This document shows, piece by piece, positions 40,594 through 50,948 of a DNA stretch of 64,000 nucleotides (the first letter of the stretch is position 1; every line of letters starts with the position of its first letter). The translations under genes and the position numbers were made by a program. The DNA is from Pseudohongiella spirulinae (GTDB taxonomy: Bacteria > Pseudomonadota > Gammaproteobacteria > Pseudomonadales > Pseudohongiellaceae): contig NZ_CP013189.1 in the NCBI RefSeq assembly GCF_001444425.1, forward strand, positions 1-64,000, in the 5' to 3' direction. The notes beneath the pieces are model-generated. The model did not search any database, was not told the DNA's origin, and was given only the letters and a program-made list of their open reading frames with translations.

Positions 40594-43368
40594 ATGTCAG
40601 CGGACAGCCCCCTAATCCTCATTGACGGATCTTCGTATCTGTTCAGAGCCTTCCACGCCCTGCCGCCGCTGGTTAACAGCAAAGGTCAACCGACAGGTGC
40701 CATCAAGGGCGTGATAAGCATGATTCGCAGCCTGCAGAAATCACACCCCGATAGCCCTATAGCCGTTGTGTTTGATGCCAAGGGTGAAACATTTCGCAAT
40801 AAGGTTTACGCCGACTATAAAGCGCATCGGCCACCCATGCCGGATGAACTGCGCAGTCAGATAGAACCCATACACCATATCATCACGGCCATGGGGTTGC
40901 CGCTGCTGGTGGTGCCAGACGTTGAGGCCGACGATGTGATTGGCACACTGGCCGCGCAGGCCACGGCGCAGCAGCGCGATACCCTGGTGTCGACAGGAGA
41001 TAAAGATCTTGCGCAGTTAGTAAGTGATCACGTCGTGCTCATCAACACGATGACCGGAGAGCGCCTGGACCCGCCGGGGGTACAGAAAAAATTCAGCTTG
41101 CCGCCCGAGCGCATCATCGATTTCCTGGCGCTTACCGGGGACAAGGTCGACAATATTCCGGGTGTACCGGGTGTTGGCCCCAAGACGGCGATAAAGTGGC
41201 TGCAGGAATATGACTCAGTGGAAGGTGTCATTGCCAACGCCGACGAGATCGGCGGCAAGATCGGTGAAAAGCTGCGCGATAATATTGATCAGCTCAGACT
41301 TTCTTTCGAACTGGCCACCATCAAGCTGGATGTGGACCTGGACGTGACGATCAAAGAGCTGATACCGGAATCTCCCGACCGCGAGCAGTTGCTTGCCCTG
41401 TTCACAGAATTTGAATTCAAATCCTGGATCAAGGAGCTGGAAGCCGACGGAATTGAAGTAAGCGTCGAACAGATGGCCGCCATGCGTGACAATCTTGGTA
41501 TTGAGGAGGTTGAAGAGGCTGCGCAAACAGACCTGTCGTCCCTGGATCTGGATACAGATCAGAAGGACTTTACGCTTGTTGATAGTCTGGATGTGCTGCA
41601 AAAAGTCGCTGGCGATGCAAAAAAGGCGTCTTTGCTGGCCATTGATGTCCTGGATAGTGGCGAACATTATATGCAGGCCACCATCATCGGTATGGCGCTG
41701 AGCTGGGCTTCGGGCCAGGCTGTATATATTCCTTTGGCGCATGATGGTCTGGAGTCCTCCGGCGCGCTGGATCGCCGCCGCTGTCTGGAGTTTCTGAAAC
41801 CTTTAATGGAAGATCCTGGCGTCCACAAGGCAGCGCATGACACCAAGCGTCTGACCCACCTGTTACAGAATCATGATATTCATGTTGATGGCTGGCGTTT
41901 CGATACGCATCTGGCGTCCTACGTACTGAATTCTGTGGCCAGCAATCATTCACTTGAAGATGTCAGCCACTACTATCTCCAGAAATCGCTGGAAAAACTG
42001 GATGCACTGATTGGCAGTGGCCGACAGAAACTGGCTCTCAGTCAGACTTCGGCCCAGGATGCCATGCAGTGGCTGGCACCACGGGTGGACATGGCCCTGC
42101 GTCTGGCCCATCAGTTACGCAGTCAGCTGGAGTCTACCGGCGAACTCTGGGGCCTGTATCGATACTACGAATTGGCACTGAGTCCTGTACTACAGCGTAT
42201 GGAGCGCACTGGCATCGCCGTTGATCCGCAGCGGCTGCATGAGCAGTCCAGGGCATTGAGTGCCCGCCTCAAGGAGCTGGAGGAGCAGGTCTACAGCGCC
42301 GCTGGCGAAACCTTCAATCTGGGTTCTCCCAAGCAGTTGCAGGCAATTCTGTATGACAAGTTGAACCTGCCTGTTTTGAAAAAAACCCCGAAAGGCCAGC
42401 CATCTACTGCCGAGGCGGTACTGCAGGAGCTGGCGCTGGACTACGAGCTGCCTGGCATGATCATGGAGCATCGCGGTCTCAGCAAGTTGAAGTCTACCTA
42501 CACAGAAAAACTGCCCTTGCAGATAAATGCCGGCACCGGGCGTATCCATTCCACCTTTCAGCAGGCGGTCGCAGCGACTGGCCGTCTGTCATCCACCGAT
42601 CCCAATTTGCAGAACATCCCGATCCGTAGCGTTGAAGGGCGGAAGATCCGACAGGCCTTTGTTGCAGCGCCAGGCTATAAACTGCTGGCTGCAGACTACT
42701 CGCAGGTTGAGTTGCGAATCATGGCCCATCTATCGCAGGACAAGGGTTTGGTGACCGCTTTTGCCAATGCTCAGGATGTACACCGTGCGACGGCGTCTGA
42801 AGTGTTTGGCGTGGCACTGGATGAGGTGACTGCGGAACAGCGTCGGCGAGCCAAGGCCATCAATTTCGGACTGATCTACGGAATGTCAGCCTTCGGCCTG
42901 GCCCGGCAATTGGGCATTGAACGCCATGACGCCCAGCAATACGTCGATCGCTATTTTGAACGCTACCCCGGTGTTCAGGACTATATGGAACGCACGCGCG
43001 AACTGGCAGAATCGCAGGGATACGTCGAAACGCTGTTTGGACGACGCCTGTATTTGCCCGATATCAAGGCGGGCAATGGCATGTTGCGCAAAGCCGCCCA
43101 GCGGACCGCGATCAACGCGCCCATGCAGGGTACGGCAGCCGACATTATCAAGCAGGCAATGGTCGACATAGACCATTGGCTGCAAACTGGCGTGCTGGAT
43201 GCGCGACTGGTACTACAAGTACACGATGAACTGATTTTTGAGGTGAGCGACAACGACGTGCCGTTACTCTCTGACGGCGTGCGATTCCGCATGGCAAGTG
43301 CCGCTTCGCTGGACGTGCCGCTGGTGGTGGATATTGGCGTGGGAGATAATTGGGACCAGGCTCACTGA
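40594..43368 (+). CDS. polA: DNA polymerase I (proofreading site apparently inactive)
   Basis: Pol I fills gaps and removes RNA primers. It is 924 aa (E. coli 928). The 5' nuclease domain (about 1-290) has [23 protein letters not shown] and [10 protein letters not shown]. The polymerase domain keeps motif [15 protein letters not shown], motif [14 protein letters not shown] and motif [10 protein letters not shown]. The middle exonuclease domain keeps its fold and length but not its active site. Aligned by eye with Klenow, D355 is D351, E357 is L353, D424 is L420, Y497 is W493 and D501 is R497. It should polymerise without 3'-5' proofreading. Its end overlaps convergent engB by 7 bases. Confidence 0.97.
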   Translation: MSADSPLILIDGSSYLFRAFHALPPLVNSKGQPTGAIKGVISMIRSLQKSHPDSPIAVVFDAKGETFRNKVYADYKAHRPPMPDELRSQIEPIHHIITAMGLPLLVVPDVEADDVIGTLAAQATAQQRDTLVSTGDKDLAQLVSDHVVLINTMTGERLDPPGVQKKFSLPPERIIDFLALTGDKVDNIPGVPGVGPKTAIKWLQEYDSVEGVIANADEIGGKIGEKLRDNIDQLRLSFELATIKLDVDLDVTIKELIPESPDREQLLALFTEFEFKSWIKELEADGIEVSVEQMAAMRDNLGIEEVEEAAQTDLSSLDLDTDQKDFTLVDSLDVLQKVAGDAKKASLLAIDVLDSGEHYMQATIIGMALSWASGQAVYIPLAHDGLESSGALDRRRCLEFLKPLMEDPGVHKAAHDTKRLTHLLQNHDIHVDGWRFDTHLASYVLNSVASNHSLEDVSHYYLQKSLEKLDALIGSGRQKLALSQTSAQDAMQWLAPRVDMALRLAHQLRSQLESTGELWGLYRYYELALSPVLQRMERTGIAVDPQRLHEQSRALSARLKELEEQVYSAAGETFNLGSPKQLQAILYDKLNLPVLKKTPKGQPSTAEAVLQELALDYELPGMIMEHRGLSKLKSTYTEKLPLQINAGTGRIHSTFQQAVAATGRLSSTDPNLQNIPIRSVEGRKIRQAFVAAPGYKLLAADYSQVELRIMAHLSQDKGLVTAFANAQDVHRATASEVFGVALDEVTAEQRRRAKAINFGLIYGMSAFGLARQLGIERHDAQQYVDRYFERYPGVQDYMERTRELAESQGYVETLFGRRLYLPDIKAGNGMLRKAAQRTAINAPMQGTAADIIKQAMVDIDHWLQTGVLDARLVLQVHDELIFEVSDNDVPLLSDGVRFRMASAASLDVPLVVDIGVGDNWDQAH

Positions 43369-43955
43369 GCCGGTTCCAGCCACTCGTCCAGACGTTGACT
43401 CAGCACATCAACACCCAGGCGCTTCAGTGAAGAAAACGACTGCACACTGGCGTCTTCCAGGCCTTCCAATGCCAAACGGGCCTTTTGCAGGGCGTCCTGA
43501 ACCCCGCCACGTTTGAGTTTGTCGGACTTGGTCAGGAGCACATGCAAGGGCAACTGATTCTGCCGGGCCCAGTCAATCATCATCAGGTCAAAGTCTTTAA
43601 AGACATGGCGTATGTCGGTGACCAGTACCAGTCCGGCCAGCGGTTCGCGGGTATTGAGGTAGTGCTCCAGATGCACCTGCCAGTCGTCTTTGACCTTCAA
43701 CGGCACCTTGGCATAACCATAGCCAGGCAGATCCACCAGGTAGCGACCCTCGGCCACTCTGAAGAAATTGATCAGCTGGGTTCGTCCCGGCGTCTTACTG
43801 GTGCGGGCCAATTGACCCTGACGGGTCAGAGTGTTGATGGCACTGGACTTGCCGGCATTGGAGCGTCCGGCAAAGGCTACTTCTGCCAGGCTGTCTGGTG
43901 GGCAGTCCCGCAATTTTGCGGCACTGATAACAAATTCTGCTCGTTGATAGTTCAT
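43362..43955 (-). CDS. engB: Ribosome biogenesis GTPase EngB (YihA/YsxC)
   Basis: EngB is a small essential GTPase for 50S subunit assembly. It is 197 aa from ATG 43955. G1 is [10 protein letters not shown]3 DLPGYGYA and G4 LTKSDK. An upstream in-frame ATG at 44063 would add 36 atypical residues. No good ribosome site is seen before either start. It sits next to polA as in most gammaproteobacteria, but here the two genes overlap, so the Spot 42-type RNA found at this junction in enterics is excluded. Confidence 0.94.
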   Translation of the reverse strand: MNYQRAEFVISAAKLRDCPPDSLAEVAFAGRSNAGKSSAINTLTRQGQLARTSKTPGRTQLINFFRVAEGRYLVDLPGYGYAKVPLKVKDDWQVHLEHYLNTREPLAGLVLVTDIRHVFKDFDLMMIDWARQNQLPLHVLLTKSDKLKRGGVQDALQKARLALEGLEDASVQSFSSLKRLGVDVLSQRLDEWLEPAQ

Positions 43956-44098
43956 GGGTGGGCATTCTAACGGAGCGCTCCCCGCAGAAGCCAGCGATAT
44001 CGGTGTTTTGCAGCCGTACACAAGCAGAGTAGCTGTGATATACTCTGTCGCCGCATGACCCAACCGAATTTACAACTGTTCAGGAACTTCGATAATCC

Positions 44099-44710
44099 AT
44101 GAAAAGATTAGTATCTACCCTGGCCACCATTTTGATGGCTGCAGCCAGTCTGACTGCATACGCTGACGGCGATGCCGCTGCTGGTGAGAGCAAAGTGGCT
44201 GTATGCGCAGCCTGTCACGGTGCCGACGGGAACAGTGAACTTGGCAGCAACCCCAAGCTGGCTGGTCAGAACGAGCGTTACACGCTGAAGCAACTGATGG
44301 ACATCAAGTCCGGCCGTCGCGAAATTGCGCTGATGACAGGTTTGCTGGATAACATGAGCGAACAGGATCTGGCTGATATCGCTGCATTCTATGCCGCTCA
44401 GGAGTCTACACTGGGCGGTGCAAATCCCGAACTGGTTGAACTGGGCCAGCGTATCTACCGTGATGGCGTTGCTGATCTGGGCGTTGCAGCCTGTTCAGCC
44501 TGTCACTCGCCAACCGGTGCCGGCGTCGCTCAGGCGGGATTCCCGCGTCTGGGTGGACAACATGCAGAATATATTGCTGCACAGATGAAGGCCTTCCGTT
44601 CAGGTGCGCGTGATAATGATGGCGATTCCATGCCGATGCGCGCTGTTTCTGAGCGACTGACTGATCGGGAAATCGATGCCCTGGCCAGTTATATTTCAGG
44701 TCTGCACTAA
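44099..44710 (+). CDS. Cytochrome c4 (dihaem)
   Basis: This periplasmic dihaem electron carrier is a likely donor to the cytochrome oxidases. It is 203 aa. A signal peptide runs to TAYA near residue 22. There are two similar cytochrome domains, each with a CxxCH: CAACHGADGN and CSACHSPTGAG. Each domain has a later methionine as probable axial ligand (LMTGLLDNM and SMPMRAVS). The order engB-c4-dsbA is conserved in Pseudomonas. Confidence 0.93.
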   Translation: MKRLVSTLATILMAAASLTAYADGDAAAGESKVAVCAACHGADGNSELGSNPKLAGQNERYTLKQLMDIKSGRREIALMTGLLDNMSEQDLADIAAFYAAQESTLGGANPELVELGQRIYRDGVADLGVAACSACHSPTGAGVAQAGFPRLGGQHAEYIAAQMKAFRSGARDNDGDSMPMRAVSERLTDREIDALASYISGLH

Positions 44711-44838
44711 ATTTATCACACGCCAGGCGGTGTGACCCGAGAGTCAAACCGTCTGGCTGTTCAGCAAGAGTTCAGGCACACTGCGCTGTAATCAGACCAA
44801 TGACAACCGATCACTCTGATATCAACCTGGAGTAGCAC

Positions 44839-45483
44839 ATGATCAAGCCGTTCAGCAAACTATTAGCCGCCGCCGCCCTGCTGGGACTGTTCAGTTCGGG
44901 TGTCTCGGCACAGCCTGCTCTGTATGTCGCGGGAACGCACTATGAAGAGCTGCCAGCTGCCGTTCGTACCAATGATGCCGACAAAATCGAAGTGCTGGAA
45001 GTCTTCTGGTACGGCTGCGGACACTGCTTCCGTTTTCAGCCGCTGGTAGATCACTGGGCAGAAAATGCTGCTGATGACGTTGACTACCTGCGCTACCCGG
45101 CCATCTGGAATGAGCTGATGAAGGTCCATGCTCAGGCTTATTACACTGCAGAAAGTCTGGGAGTGGTCGATACAGTACATGCGCCCATCTTTGAAGCGAT
45201 TAATCTGCAAAACAACCGTCTGCAGAATGAGCGCCAGCTGGCAACTCTGTTTGCCCGTCATGGTGTGAGCGAAGAGGATTTCTCACGGGCCTTTAACTCG
45301 TTTCAAGTGCGCACCAAGGTGAATCAGGCAGAAGCTCGCATGCGCGACTACCAGATTCGCAGTACACCGAATGTCATCGTGAATGGTAAGTATCTGGTGA
45401 CAACCAATGAGGCCGTCCGTACTCAGCAGGACATGCTGGCGGTGGTTGACTTCCTGGTCGCTCAGGAGCGCGCTGCACGCTGA
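44839..45483 (+). CDS. dsbA: Thiol:disulfide interchange protein DsbA
   Basis: DsbA oxidises cysteine pairs in periplasmic proteins. It is 214 aa with a signal peptide ending near GVSAQ (residue 25). The active site is WYGCGHCFRF (CGHC, where E. coli has CPHC), and the cis-proline loop is STPNVIVNG. GGAG precedes the ATG. It follows cytochrome c4 by 128 bases; the gap has an imperfect hairpin (CACACGCC/GGCGGTGTG) at about 44716-44733. Confidence 0.95.
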   Translation: MIKPFSKLLAAAALLGLFSSGVSAQPALYVAGTHYEELPAAVRTNDADKIEVLEVFWYGCGHCFRFQPLVDHWAENAADDVDYLRYPAIWNELMKVHAQAYYTAESLGVVDTVHAPIFEAINLQNNRLQNERQLATLFARHGVSEEDFSRAFNSFQVRTKVNQAEARMRDYQIRSTPNVIVNGKYLVTTNEAVRTQQDMLAVVDFLVAQERAAR

Positions 45484-45572
45484 GGTGACATTGGCGGCCG
45501 GCCCCTGGATGACTCATTGGCTGGCCGACCAGGTATTCACTGAGACATCAATGAATACGGAGTGTCACATCT

Positions 45573-47549
45573 ATGGGTCAGCGATCGTACGACAGCGAAG
45601 AAGCGCAGCGCTGGAAGCGCAAGTTTCTGGATGCGCTGGAAGACAGCGAGCAGCGCGAAAAAACGCTGGCCAACAGAATCCGACTGTTGCGACGAGGTCT
45701 GCTTGGGGTCAGCCTGGCGGGCGATGGCCATGACCCACAGCTGGACAAACAGCTCGAACAGCTTCGCAAAATTCTCCGCAAGGACGATCGCGAATCCGGA
45801 CTGGAATTGTTACTCGGGCATATCGAAAAGTCCATTATCCGCCTGGATAACGAAAAAACCTCCAGCAATATAGCCCTTCAAGAAGCCTTTTCAAGCAGCC
45901 TCGCTGAGCTTGAAAAGTTGCCCCTGCCCGCCTCCACCCGACGGCAGCTAAAGAAGTTCTCCCGTAGCCTCAACCCTCGCCTGGATGACCCGCAGCAGCA
46001 TCAGGGCCTGATCCGTCAATTTGTCGAGCTGCTGCGTGAAGCGATTTCTGCAATGGTAGAGAGAGAGCAGCAACGCGAACAGCAAGATAATCAGGATAAC
46101 TCACAGAACGGTTTCTGGCAGCGCATCTTCAGTACTCGCGGTAGTGATAATCTCAGGCATGACGAAGCACCTGACGCACGCAACGACCAGGCAGATCAGG
46201 CAATAGAAGGAGAGCTTCTCAGTCCGCGATCAGATACCAGGGCCGACAACACAGAGTCCGAGGTTCCTCACAAAGTGTCTGCAGAGCAGCAGGCAACACC
46301 GAATGATGCGAGGCGACCGGCGCATGAATCTCATCATCAATCTGCCGGTGATAATTCGTCTGAAGACCTGGCAGAACTGGAGTCGGTAGAGGAAGCAGAT
46401 ATCCAGGTGGCTCAGGAGACGGTCAGTCTGGAAGGCGAAGTACTGCGCGACCGCTCAGGTTTGCAGGAGCCGGCGTTCTCCTACATTGCAGGCCATGTCG
46501 AACCCATTTTATTGCGCATCCTGGAATCCATTCATATCAGTGCTGAGTCTTTTGCCCTGGCCGACGCCATCCGACGGAATATCCTGAAAGGACTTAACTG
46601 GTACGACTTTGTAGCCGTGCTGGAAGAAATTCTGAAAATATTACGACAGGCGGCCGACGAGCAGCGAGTGGAGTTTCAGGGTTTTCTCACAGAAGTGACT
46701 GAAAGCCTGGCTCAAGTGCAGATTTTTGTCGAAAGTTCAGAACAACGCTCAGCGCAGGCAACCGCAACAGATCATGCCATGGATAAGGCCGTCCGCTCCC
46801 AGATCGCCGAGATTGCCAGTGTTATTGATAATGAAAGTCTGGACCTTAATCTGGTCAAACAAACTGTTCAGACCCAGATTCAGGGTATTATCAGCTCATT
46901 GGATGGATTTAAATCTCAGCGCCTGGAGCAGGCCGAACCCCTGGCAGCAGAGATTCAGTTACTGGTAAAGCGCATCGGCGCTCTCGAAGATGAATCGCGG
47001 GAACTGCGCCTGCACCTTGCCAGGCAACAGGAGGCTGCCGCAACCGATACCCTGACCGAGCTGCCCAATCGTGATACCTACAACCAGCGAATCCGGATAC
47101 TGCTGGACAACTGGCGCCAGGGTGCTGCAAACCAGCGTCGTGATGACGACCGTGCCCTGTGCCTGGCGGTGGCAGATGTCGATCATTTCAAACGCATCAA
47201 CGACAATTATGGTCATCTGGCCGGGGACAAAGTTCTTAAGATAGTCGCCAGAGAGATGGCCGCTCGCCTGCGTGACAGTGACTTTGCGGCTCGGTATGGT
47301 GGTGAAGAGTTTGTTATTATCCTCAGCGACACGCGGCCGCCCGATGCGGAGCATGTGTTAAATAAAATACGTGAGGCGATTCAGGCTATTCCTTTCCACT
47401 TCAAGGATGAGAAAGTGGAAATTACTTTGTCCTTTGGTCTGGTTGCCGCTGAGCGTGATGACTCGCCAGAGTCAATCTTTGAGCGCGCTGATCAGGCTCT
47501 GTACAAAGCCAAACAGGAAGGCCGCAACCGGGTGCATCGCGTGAGGTGA
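45573..47549 (+). CDS. Soluble diguanylate cyclase (GGDEF), DgcH-like
   Basis: This enzyme makes cyclic di-GMP from two GTP. It is 658 aa with no membrane segment. The C-terminal GGDEF domain (about 490-658) has TDTLTELPNRDTYNQR, VADVDHFKRINDNYGHLAGD and the active-site RYGGEEF. An inhibitory I-site RDSD lies exactly five residues before GGEEF, so product inhibition is expected. The first 480 residues hold helical, probably coiled-coil segments and an acidic, Gln/Asp-rich linker (about 150-290) with no recognised sensor. Its position after dsbA matches P. aeruginosa DgcH, of similar size; orthology is inference. Confidence 0.9.
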   Translation: MGQRSYDSEEAQRWKRKFLDALEDSEQREKTLANRIRLLRRGLLGVSLAGDGHDPQLDKQLEQLRKILRKDDRESGLELLLGHIEKSIIRLDNEKTSSNIALQEAFSSSLAELEKLPLPASTRRQLKKFSRSLNPRLDDPQQHQGLIRQFVELLREAISAMVEREQQREQQDNQDNSQNGFWQRIFSTRGSDNLRHDEAPDARNDQADQAIEGELLSPRSDTRADNTESEVPHKVSAEQQATPNDARRPAHESHHQSAGDNSSEDLAELESVEEADIQVAQETVSLEGEVLRDRSGLQEPAFSYIAGHVEPILLRILESIHISAESFALADAIRRNILKGLNWYDFVAVLEEILKILRQAADEQRVEFQGFLTEVTESLAQVQIFVESSEQRSAQATATDHAMDKAVRSQIAEIASVIDNESLDLNLVKQTVQTQIQGIISSLDGFKSQRLEQAEPLAAEIQLLVKRIGALEDESRELRLHLARQQEAAATDTLTELPNRDTYNQRIRILLDNWRQGAANQRRDDDRALCLAVADVDHFKRINDNYGHLAGDKVLKIVAREMAARLRDSDFAARYGGEEFVIILSDTRPPDAEHVLNKIREAIQAIPFHFKDEKVEITLSFGLVAAERDDSPESIFERADQALYKAKQEGRNRVHRVR

Positions 47550-47624
47550 GTTTGTCGGTCAAACTTTCCAGTGGATGGCTGCGTCAGACTAATGTTGAAG
47601 CATTAAAACAACAGGGAACAGCGG

Positions 47625-48932
47625 ATGACGCTTGACGACATACTGATCAACATGAGAACCCGGCGTAACCAATTGGCGGCAGATGCACTGCTGCGGCAGA
47701 TCGACCATATACTGGTTCTCTGCGATGACAAGCTGGTAGAGCTGGGCGCCGGGCTCACAGTGACTGTTGCAGGTGACAACTCGTTATCATCAGATAGTCT
47801 GGCCGCTGCCGCTAAACAACTGCTTAGCCAGGCTGAAGCACATCGTGAAGAAATCAGAACGATTGCTCTCCTGCTTCCCAGCTCAGCGTTCATTAGCACG
47901 CAGGTCAACTTTCCGGGCATGGCCCCTGGCGCTATCCAGGCAGCTCTGAAACTACAAAGCCACAATGTCCTGCCAGTATTTCAAGATCCACTGGTGTTTG
48001 CTGTTAACACGCAGACGCCAGATATTGCTATCTGGGCCTCACAGCCGTTTGTTGATGACCTGTTCACAGCCTTTTCAGAGCAAGGGCTCTTACTTGCGAC
48101 CATAACACCGAGAGCTGTAGCGTTGGCCATGGCTGAGCATAACCGTAGCCGGTCTGAATCTGAATGGCTGTTGATTGAGTCAGACGAGCAAACCAGCTCA
48201 ATGCTGACGTTGAAAGGAGGAGTGGTAAAGACGTTTCGTCAGACTCAGACCAGTGACCTTGCTGACGCCGAGTTTGCAGACGAATGGCAGAAGTTGCTGG
48301 AAGACCACAACCGTGCCGACAGCACGGAGCGTAATACAGCCGAACAGATAATAACCAGTTTGCGTGGAATTGAAAGCCGGCGCCTGATTGATCTGTCAGC
48401 TCCCTACAGCATCATACCCGGAGCCGCCCTGCAAAGGACCTATCGATTCTCAATAGGTAAATGGCGTAGCAAGCTGGCAGTTGCTGCCGTAACAATATTG
48501 CTATTAGGTGCTTTGCCTTTTGTCATACAAAGTCTGCAGCTTTACCGGCTGGAGAGCGCTTATGACAGCCTTGCAGAACAGGCGGCACCGGCACGCGAAG
48601 ATCAGCGTTACATTCGAAACTTTGAGACCGAATGGGGCGCGCTAACCGAATTCCCGAAACAGAATCTCGACCAGGTGATGATCGCCTTGCAACAGGTAAT
48701 CGCTCCGGGATATCTGACAGCAATCGATGTTGAATCGGGGTATATCAGTATCGAAGGCGACAGCCAGGATCCACAGAACCTGCTGGAGCGACTGGAGCAG
48801 AATGAGCTGTTTACAGAGGTGGATTTTGCCCGGGCGACCAACAATACTCGCTATTATATCGACCTGCGATTAGCCACAGTCAATTTCCCTGCTTATCAGG
48901 AATGGTATTTCCCGGAGTCAGATCAACGATGA
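47625..48932 (+). CDS. gspL: Type II secretion system protein GspL
   Basis: GspL is the inner-membrane platform protein that binds the GspE ATPase. It is 435 aa. The cytoplasmic part (about 1-285) has the actin-like PilM/GspL fold. One membrane helix lies at about residues 287-306 (AVAAVTILLLGALPFVI), followed by a ferredoxin-like periplasmic domain. AGGGAA lies seven bases before the ATG. It opens the gsp operon, whereas in most T2SS loci gspL comes near the end. Its stop overlaps the gspM start by four bases. Confidence 0.86.
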   Translation: MTLDDILINMRTRRNQLAADALLRQIDHILVLCDDKLVELGAGLTVTVAGDNSLSSDSLAAAAKQLLSQAEAHREEIRTIALLLPSSAFISTQVNFPGMAPGAIQAALKLQSHNVLPVFQDPLVFAVNTQTPDIAIWASQPFVDDLFTAFSEQGLLLATITPRAVALAMAEHNRSRSESEWLLIESDEQTSSMLTLKGGVVKTFRQTQTSDLADAEFADEWQKLLEDHNRADSTERNTAEQIITSLRGIESRRLIDLSAPYSIIPGAALQRTYRFSIGKWRSKLAVAAVTILLLGALPFVIQSLQLYRLESAYDSLAEQAAPAREDQRYIRNFETEWGALTEFPKQNLDQVMIALQQVIAPGYLTAIDVESGYISIEGDSQDPQNLLERLEQNELFTEVDFARATNNTRYYIDLRLATVNFPAYQEWYFPESDQR

Positions 48933-49483
48933 TGCGTCAGTTAACAGCCCGGGAAAAAACCATATTGAGAGCCGCGCTGGTGGTGGCCTTACTATGGTTG
49001 GTGAGCAATGGTGTCCCGCAACTCAGGTCTATTCATCAGGAACGAGCGCTTAACATTAGTCAGTTGCGTGACAGCATTGACCGAGAACAACGTCTGATTG
49101 ACGATGCTGAGCAGTGGGCACAACGTCGGCAGTCAACTGAGGCGCAGGAACCAGATCTTCAGAATAAAGTATTCAGTGGCAGCTCAACCGCAATGCTCAC
49201 TGCCGCGATTCAACGCCAGTTACGACAGTTGGCAAGTGAGGCTGGCGTCAATATCACTTCTACCCGCCTCGCTGAGACCAGTCAGTCCGGAGACTGGCTC
49301 CAAATGCAGCAGAGCGTCTCATTTACAACGACTGACCAGACAGCGATTATGCGCCTGCTGCAGCAGCTGGAAAATTCACAGCCTTATCTTGGCGTCGTTG
49401 ATTTCAGCCTACGACGCGCACGTAATCAGTTCACTGGTGAATTGACGGTGGTTGGCTTCAGCCGGGAGGCTGGCGATGCCTGA
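48929..49483 (+). CDS. gspM: Type II secretion system protein GspM
   Basis: GspM is a bitopic inner-membrane protein that pairs with GspL. It is 184 aa from ATG 48929, overlapping the gspL stop as ATGA. Features are a short cytoplasmic start (MMRQLTAREKTILR), a membrane helix at about residues 13-30, then a coiled coil and a small ferredoxin-like periplasmic domain. The family is poorly conserved in sequence, so the call rests on LTAREK-type start, topology, length and place after gspL. Confidence 0.85.
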   Translation: MMRQLTAREKTILRAALVVALLWLVSNGVPQLRSIHQERALNISQLRDSIDREQRLIDDAEQWAQRRQSTEAQEPDLQNKVFSGSSTAMLTAAIQRQLRQLASEAGVNITSTRLAETSQSGDWLQMQQSVSFTTTDQTAIMRLLQQLENSQPYLGVVDFSLRRARNQFTGELTVVGFSREAGDA

Positions 49484-50948
49484 TTACTCAATGACCCTGC
49501 CAGTGTTCTCTCAGCTCCTCGAGCCGGCCGGCATCGTACCTGCGCAGGATTATCAGGATAAACCGGTATTGATGTGCGAGGTGGCGCCTGATGTTGAGTT
49601 GCGGCATCGTATTCGTTTTGCTCTGCAGCAGCCGGTGACTTTCAGAATGGCGGCGCCAGACGAAATTCGTCGTTTGTTGAAGCATTGGCGCGCTGAACTG
49701 TCGCCTGATATAGGCCCCGGCGCCGAAGATGTGTTTGTATCCGGCTACGAAGATGATGAAGAACTGAAGGACCTGGCATCGGAAGCACCAATCATTCGTC
49801 TGGTCAATCATCTGTTCGCTCGCGCTCTGGACTTGAACGCCAGCGACATTCACTTCGAACCCAACGAAGATCATCTGGAAGTGCGCTGCCGGGTTGATGG
49901 CATCATGCATCGTATTGAACGATTACCAGCACGTATAAATACGGCTGTCGCTTCTCGCCTGAAGCTCATGGCAAAACTGGATATTGGTGAAAAACGCCTC
50001 CCACAGGATGGTCGTATAGACTACAAGCTGGGTAACAAACATCTGGATATGCGGGTTTCAACACTCCCTGGGGTGCACGGGGAATCCATAGTGCTGCGAA
50101 TTCTGGATCGCGGTGATACGGCGGTGAGCCTGCAACAACTTGGCATGCCAGAGAACATTCTAAAAACCTATCAGGGCCTTATTAGCCAGCCTCACGGCAT
50201 GATTCTCATCACCGGCCCAACCGGCAGTGGTAAAACTACCACACTGTACGCGACGCTAGAAAAGATAAACGATCAGTCTACAAAAATAATCACCGTTGAG
50301 GATCCGGTTGAATACCAGATGGAAGGTATTACACAGATCCAGGCAAATTCCGCGATTGGCTTAAGTTTTGCTGCCGGCTTAAGGTCAATAGTGCGCCAGG
50401 ACCCGGATGTCATCATGGTGGGTGAGATACGTGACCATGAAACAGCCGAAATAGCTATCGAGTCTGCGCTGACCGGACACCTGGTATTCTCTACACTGCA
50501 CACTAACGACGCTGCTGGCGCTATCACCCGTTTACAGGACATGGGTGTTGAAGGTTATCTGATCAGTTCAAGTTTGTTGTGTGTCCAGGCTCAGCGCCTG
50601 GTGCGTCGTAATTGTCCGGACTGCTCTTCTTCGCATCAGCTTACTGAAGACGAATTGCGTGTACTGCGGGTAGAGCCGCAGCACTTTGCTGGTGCTCGTA
50701 AAGGCAGCGGCTGTGAGCGATGTGGCGGTACCGGGTATCGGGGGCGCGTTGGGTTGTATGAACTGTTGGTGATGAGCGATACGATCCGCCATGAGATTGC
50801 GATAGGTTCAGATGCTAATGTCATACGCGAACAGGCCATTCGAGAAGGTATGAAAACGCTGCGCGAAGACGCTCTGGAGAAACTCGCGGCCGGCATTACC
50901 ACGCCTGAAGAGATTGTACGTGTCACGCGCGCGGTGTCCGGAACATGA
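49476..50948 (+). CDS. gspE: Type II secretion ATPase GspE
   Basis: GspE is the hexameric cytoplasmic ATPase that powers pseudopilus assembly. It is 490 aa from ATG 49476, with GGGAGG seven bases upstream; the start overlaps gspM by eight bases. It has Walker A GPTGSGKTTT, an Asp box ITVEDPVEYQ, Walker B IMVGEIRDHETAE, a His box STLHTNDA and a four-cysteine zinc site (CPDC and CERC). The N-terminal domain is about 100 residues, so the N1E lobe is compact. Confidence 0.97.
   Translation: MPDYSMTLPVFSQLLEPAGIVPAQDYQDKPVLMCEVAPDVELRHRIRFALQQPVTFRMAAPDEIRRLLKHWRAELSPDIGPGAEDVFVSGYEDDEELKDLASEAPIIRLVNHLFARALDLNASDIHFEPNEDHLEVRCRVDGIMHRIERLPARINTAVASRLKLMAKLDIGEKRLPQDGRIDYKLGNKHLDMRVSTLPGVHGESIVLRILDRGDTAVSLQQLGMPENILKTYQGLISQPHGMILITGPTGSGKTTTLYATLEKINDQSTKIITVEDPVEYQMEGITQIQANSAIGLSFAAGLRSIVRQDPDVIMVGEIRDHETAEIAIESALTGHLVFSTLHTNDAAGAITRLQDMGVEGYLISSSLLCVQAQRLVRRNCPDCSSSHQLTEDELRVLRVEPQHFAGARKGSGCERCGGTGYRGRVGLYELLVMSDTIRHEIAIGSDANVIREQAIREGMKTLREDALEKLAAGITTPEEIVRVTRAVSGT

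Noticed and set aside
43362-43368. Spot 42-like small RNA between polA and engB
   Set aside because: The two genes overlap, so there is no intergenic space for it.
47548-47567. Small hairpin AGTTTG/CAAACT after the diguanylate cyclase gene as a terminator
   Set aside because: The stem is only 6 bp, AT-rich and lacks a T-run; too weak to call.
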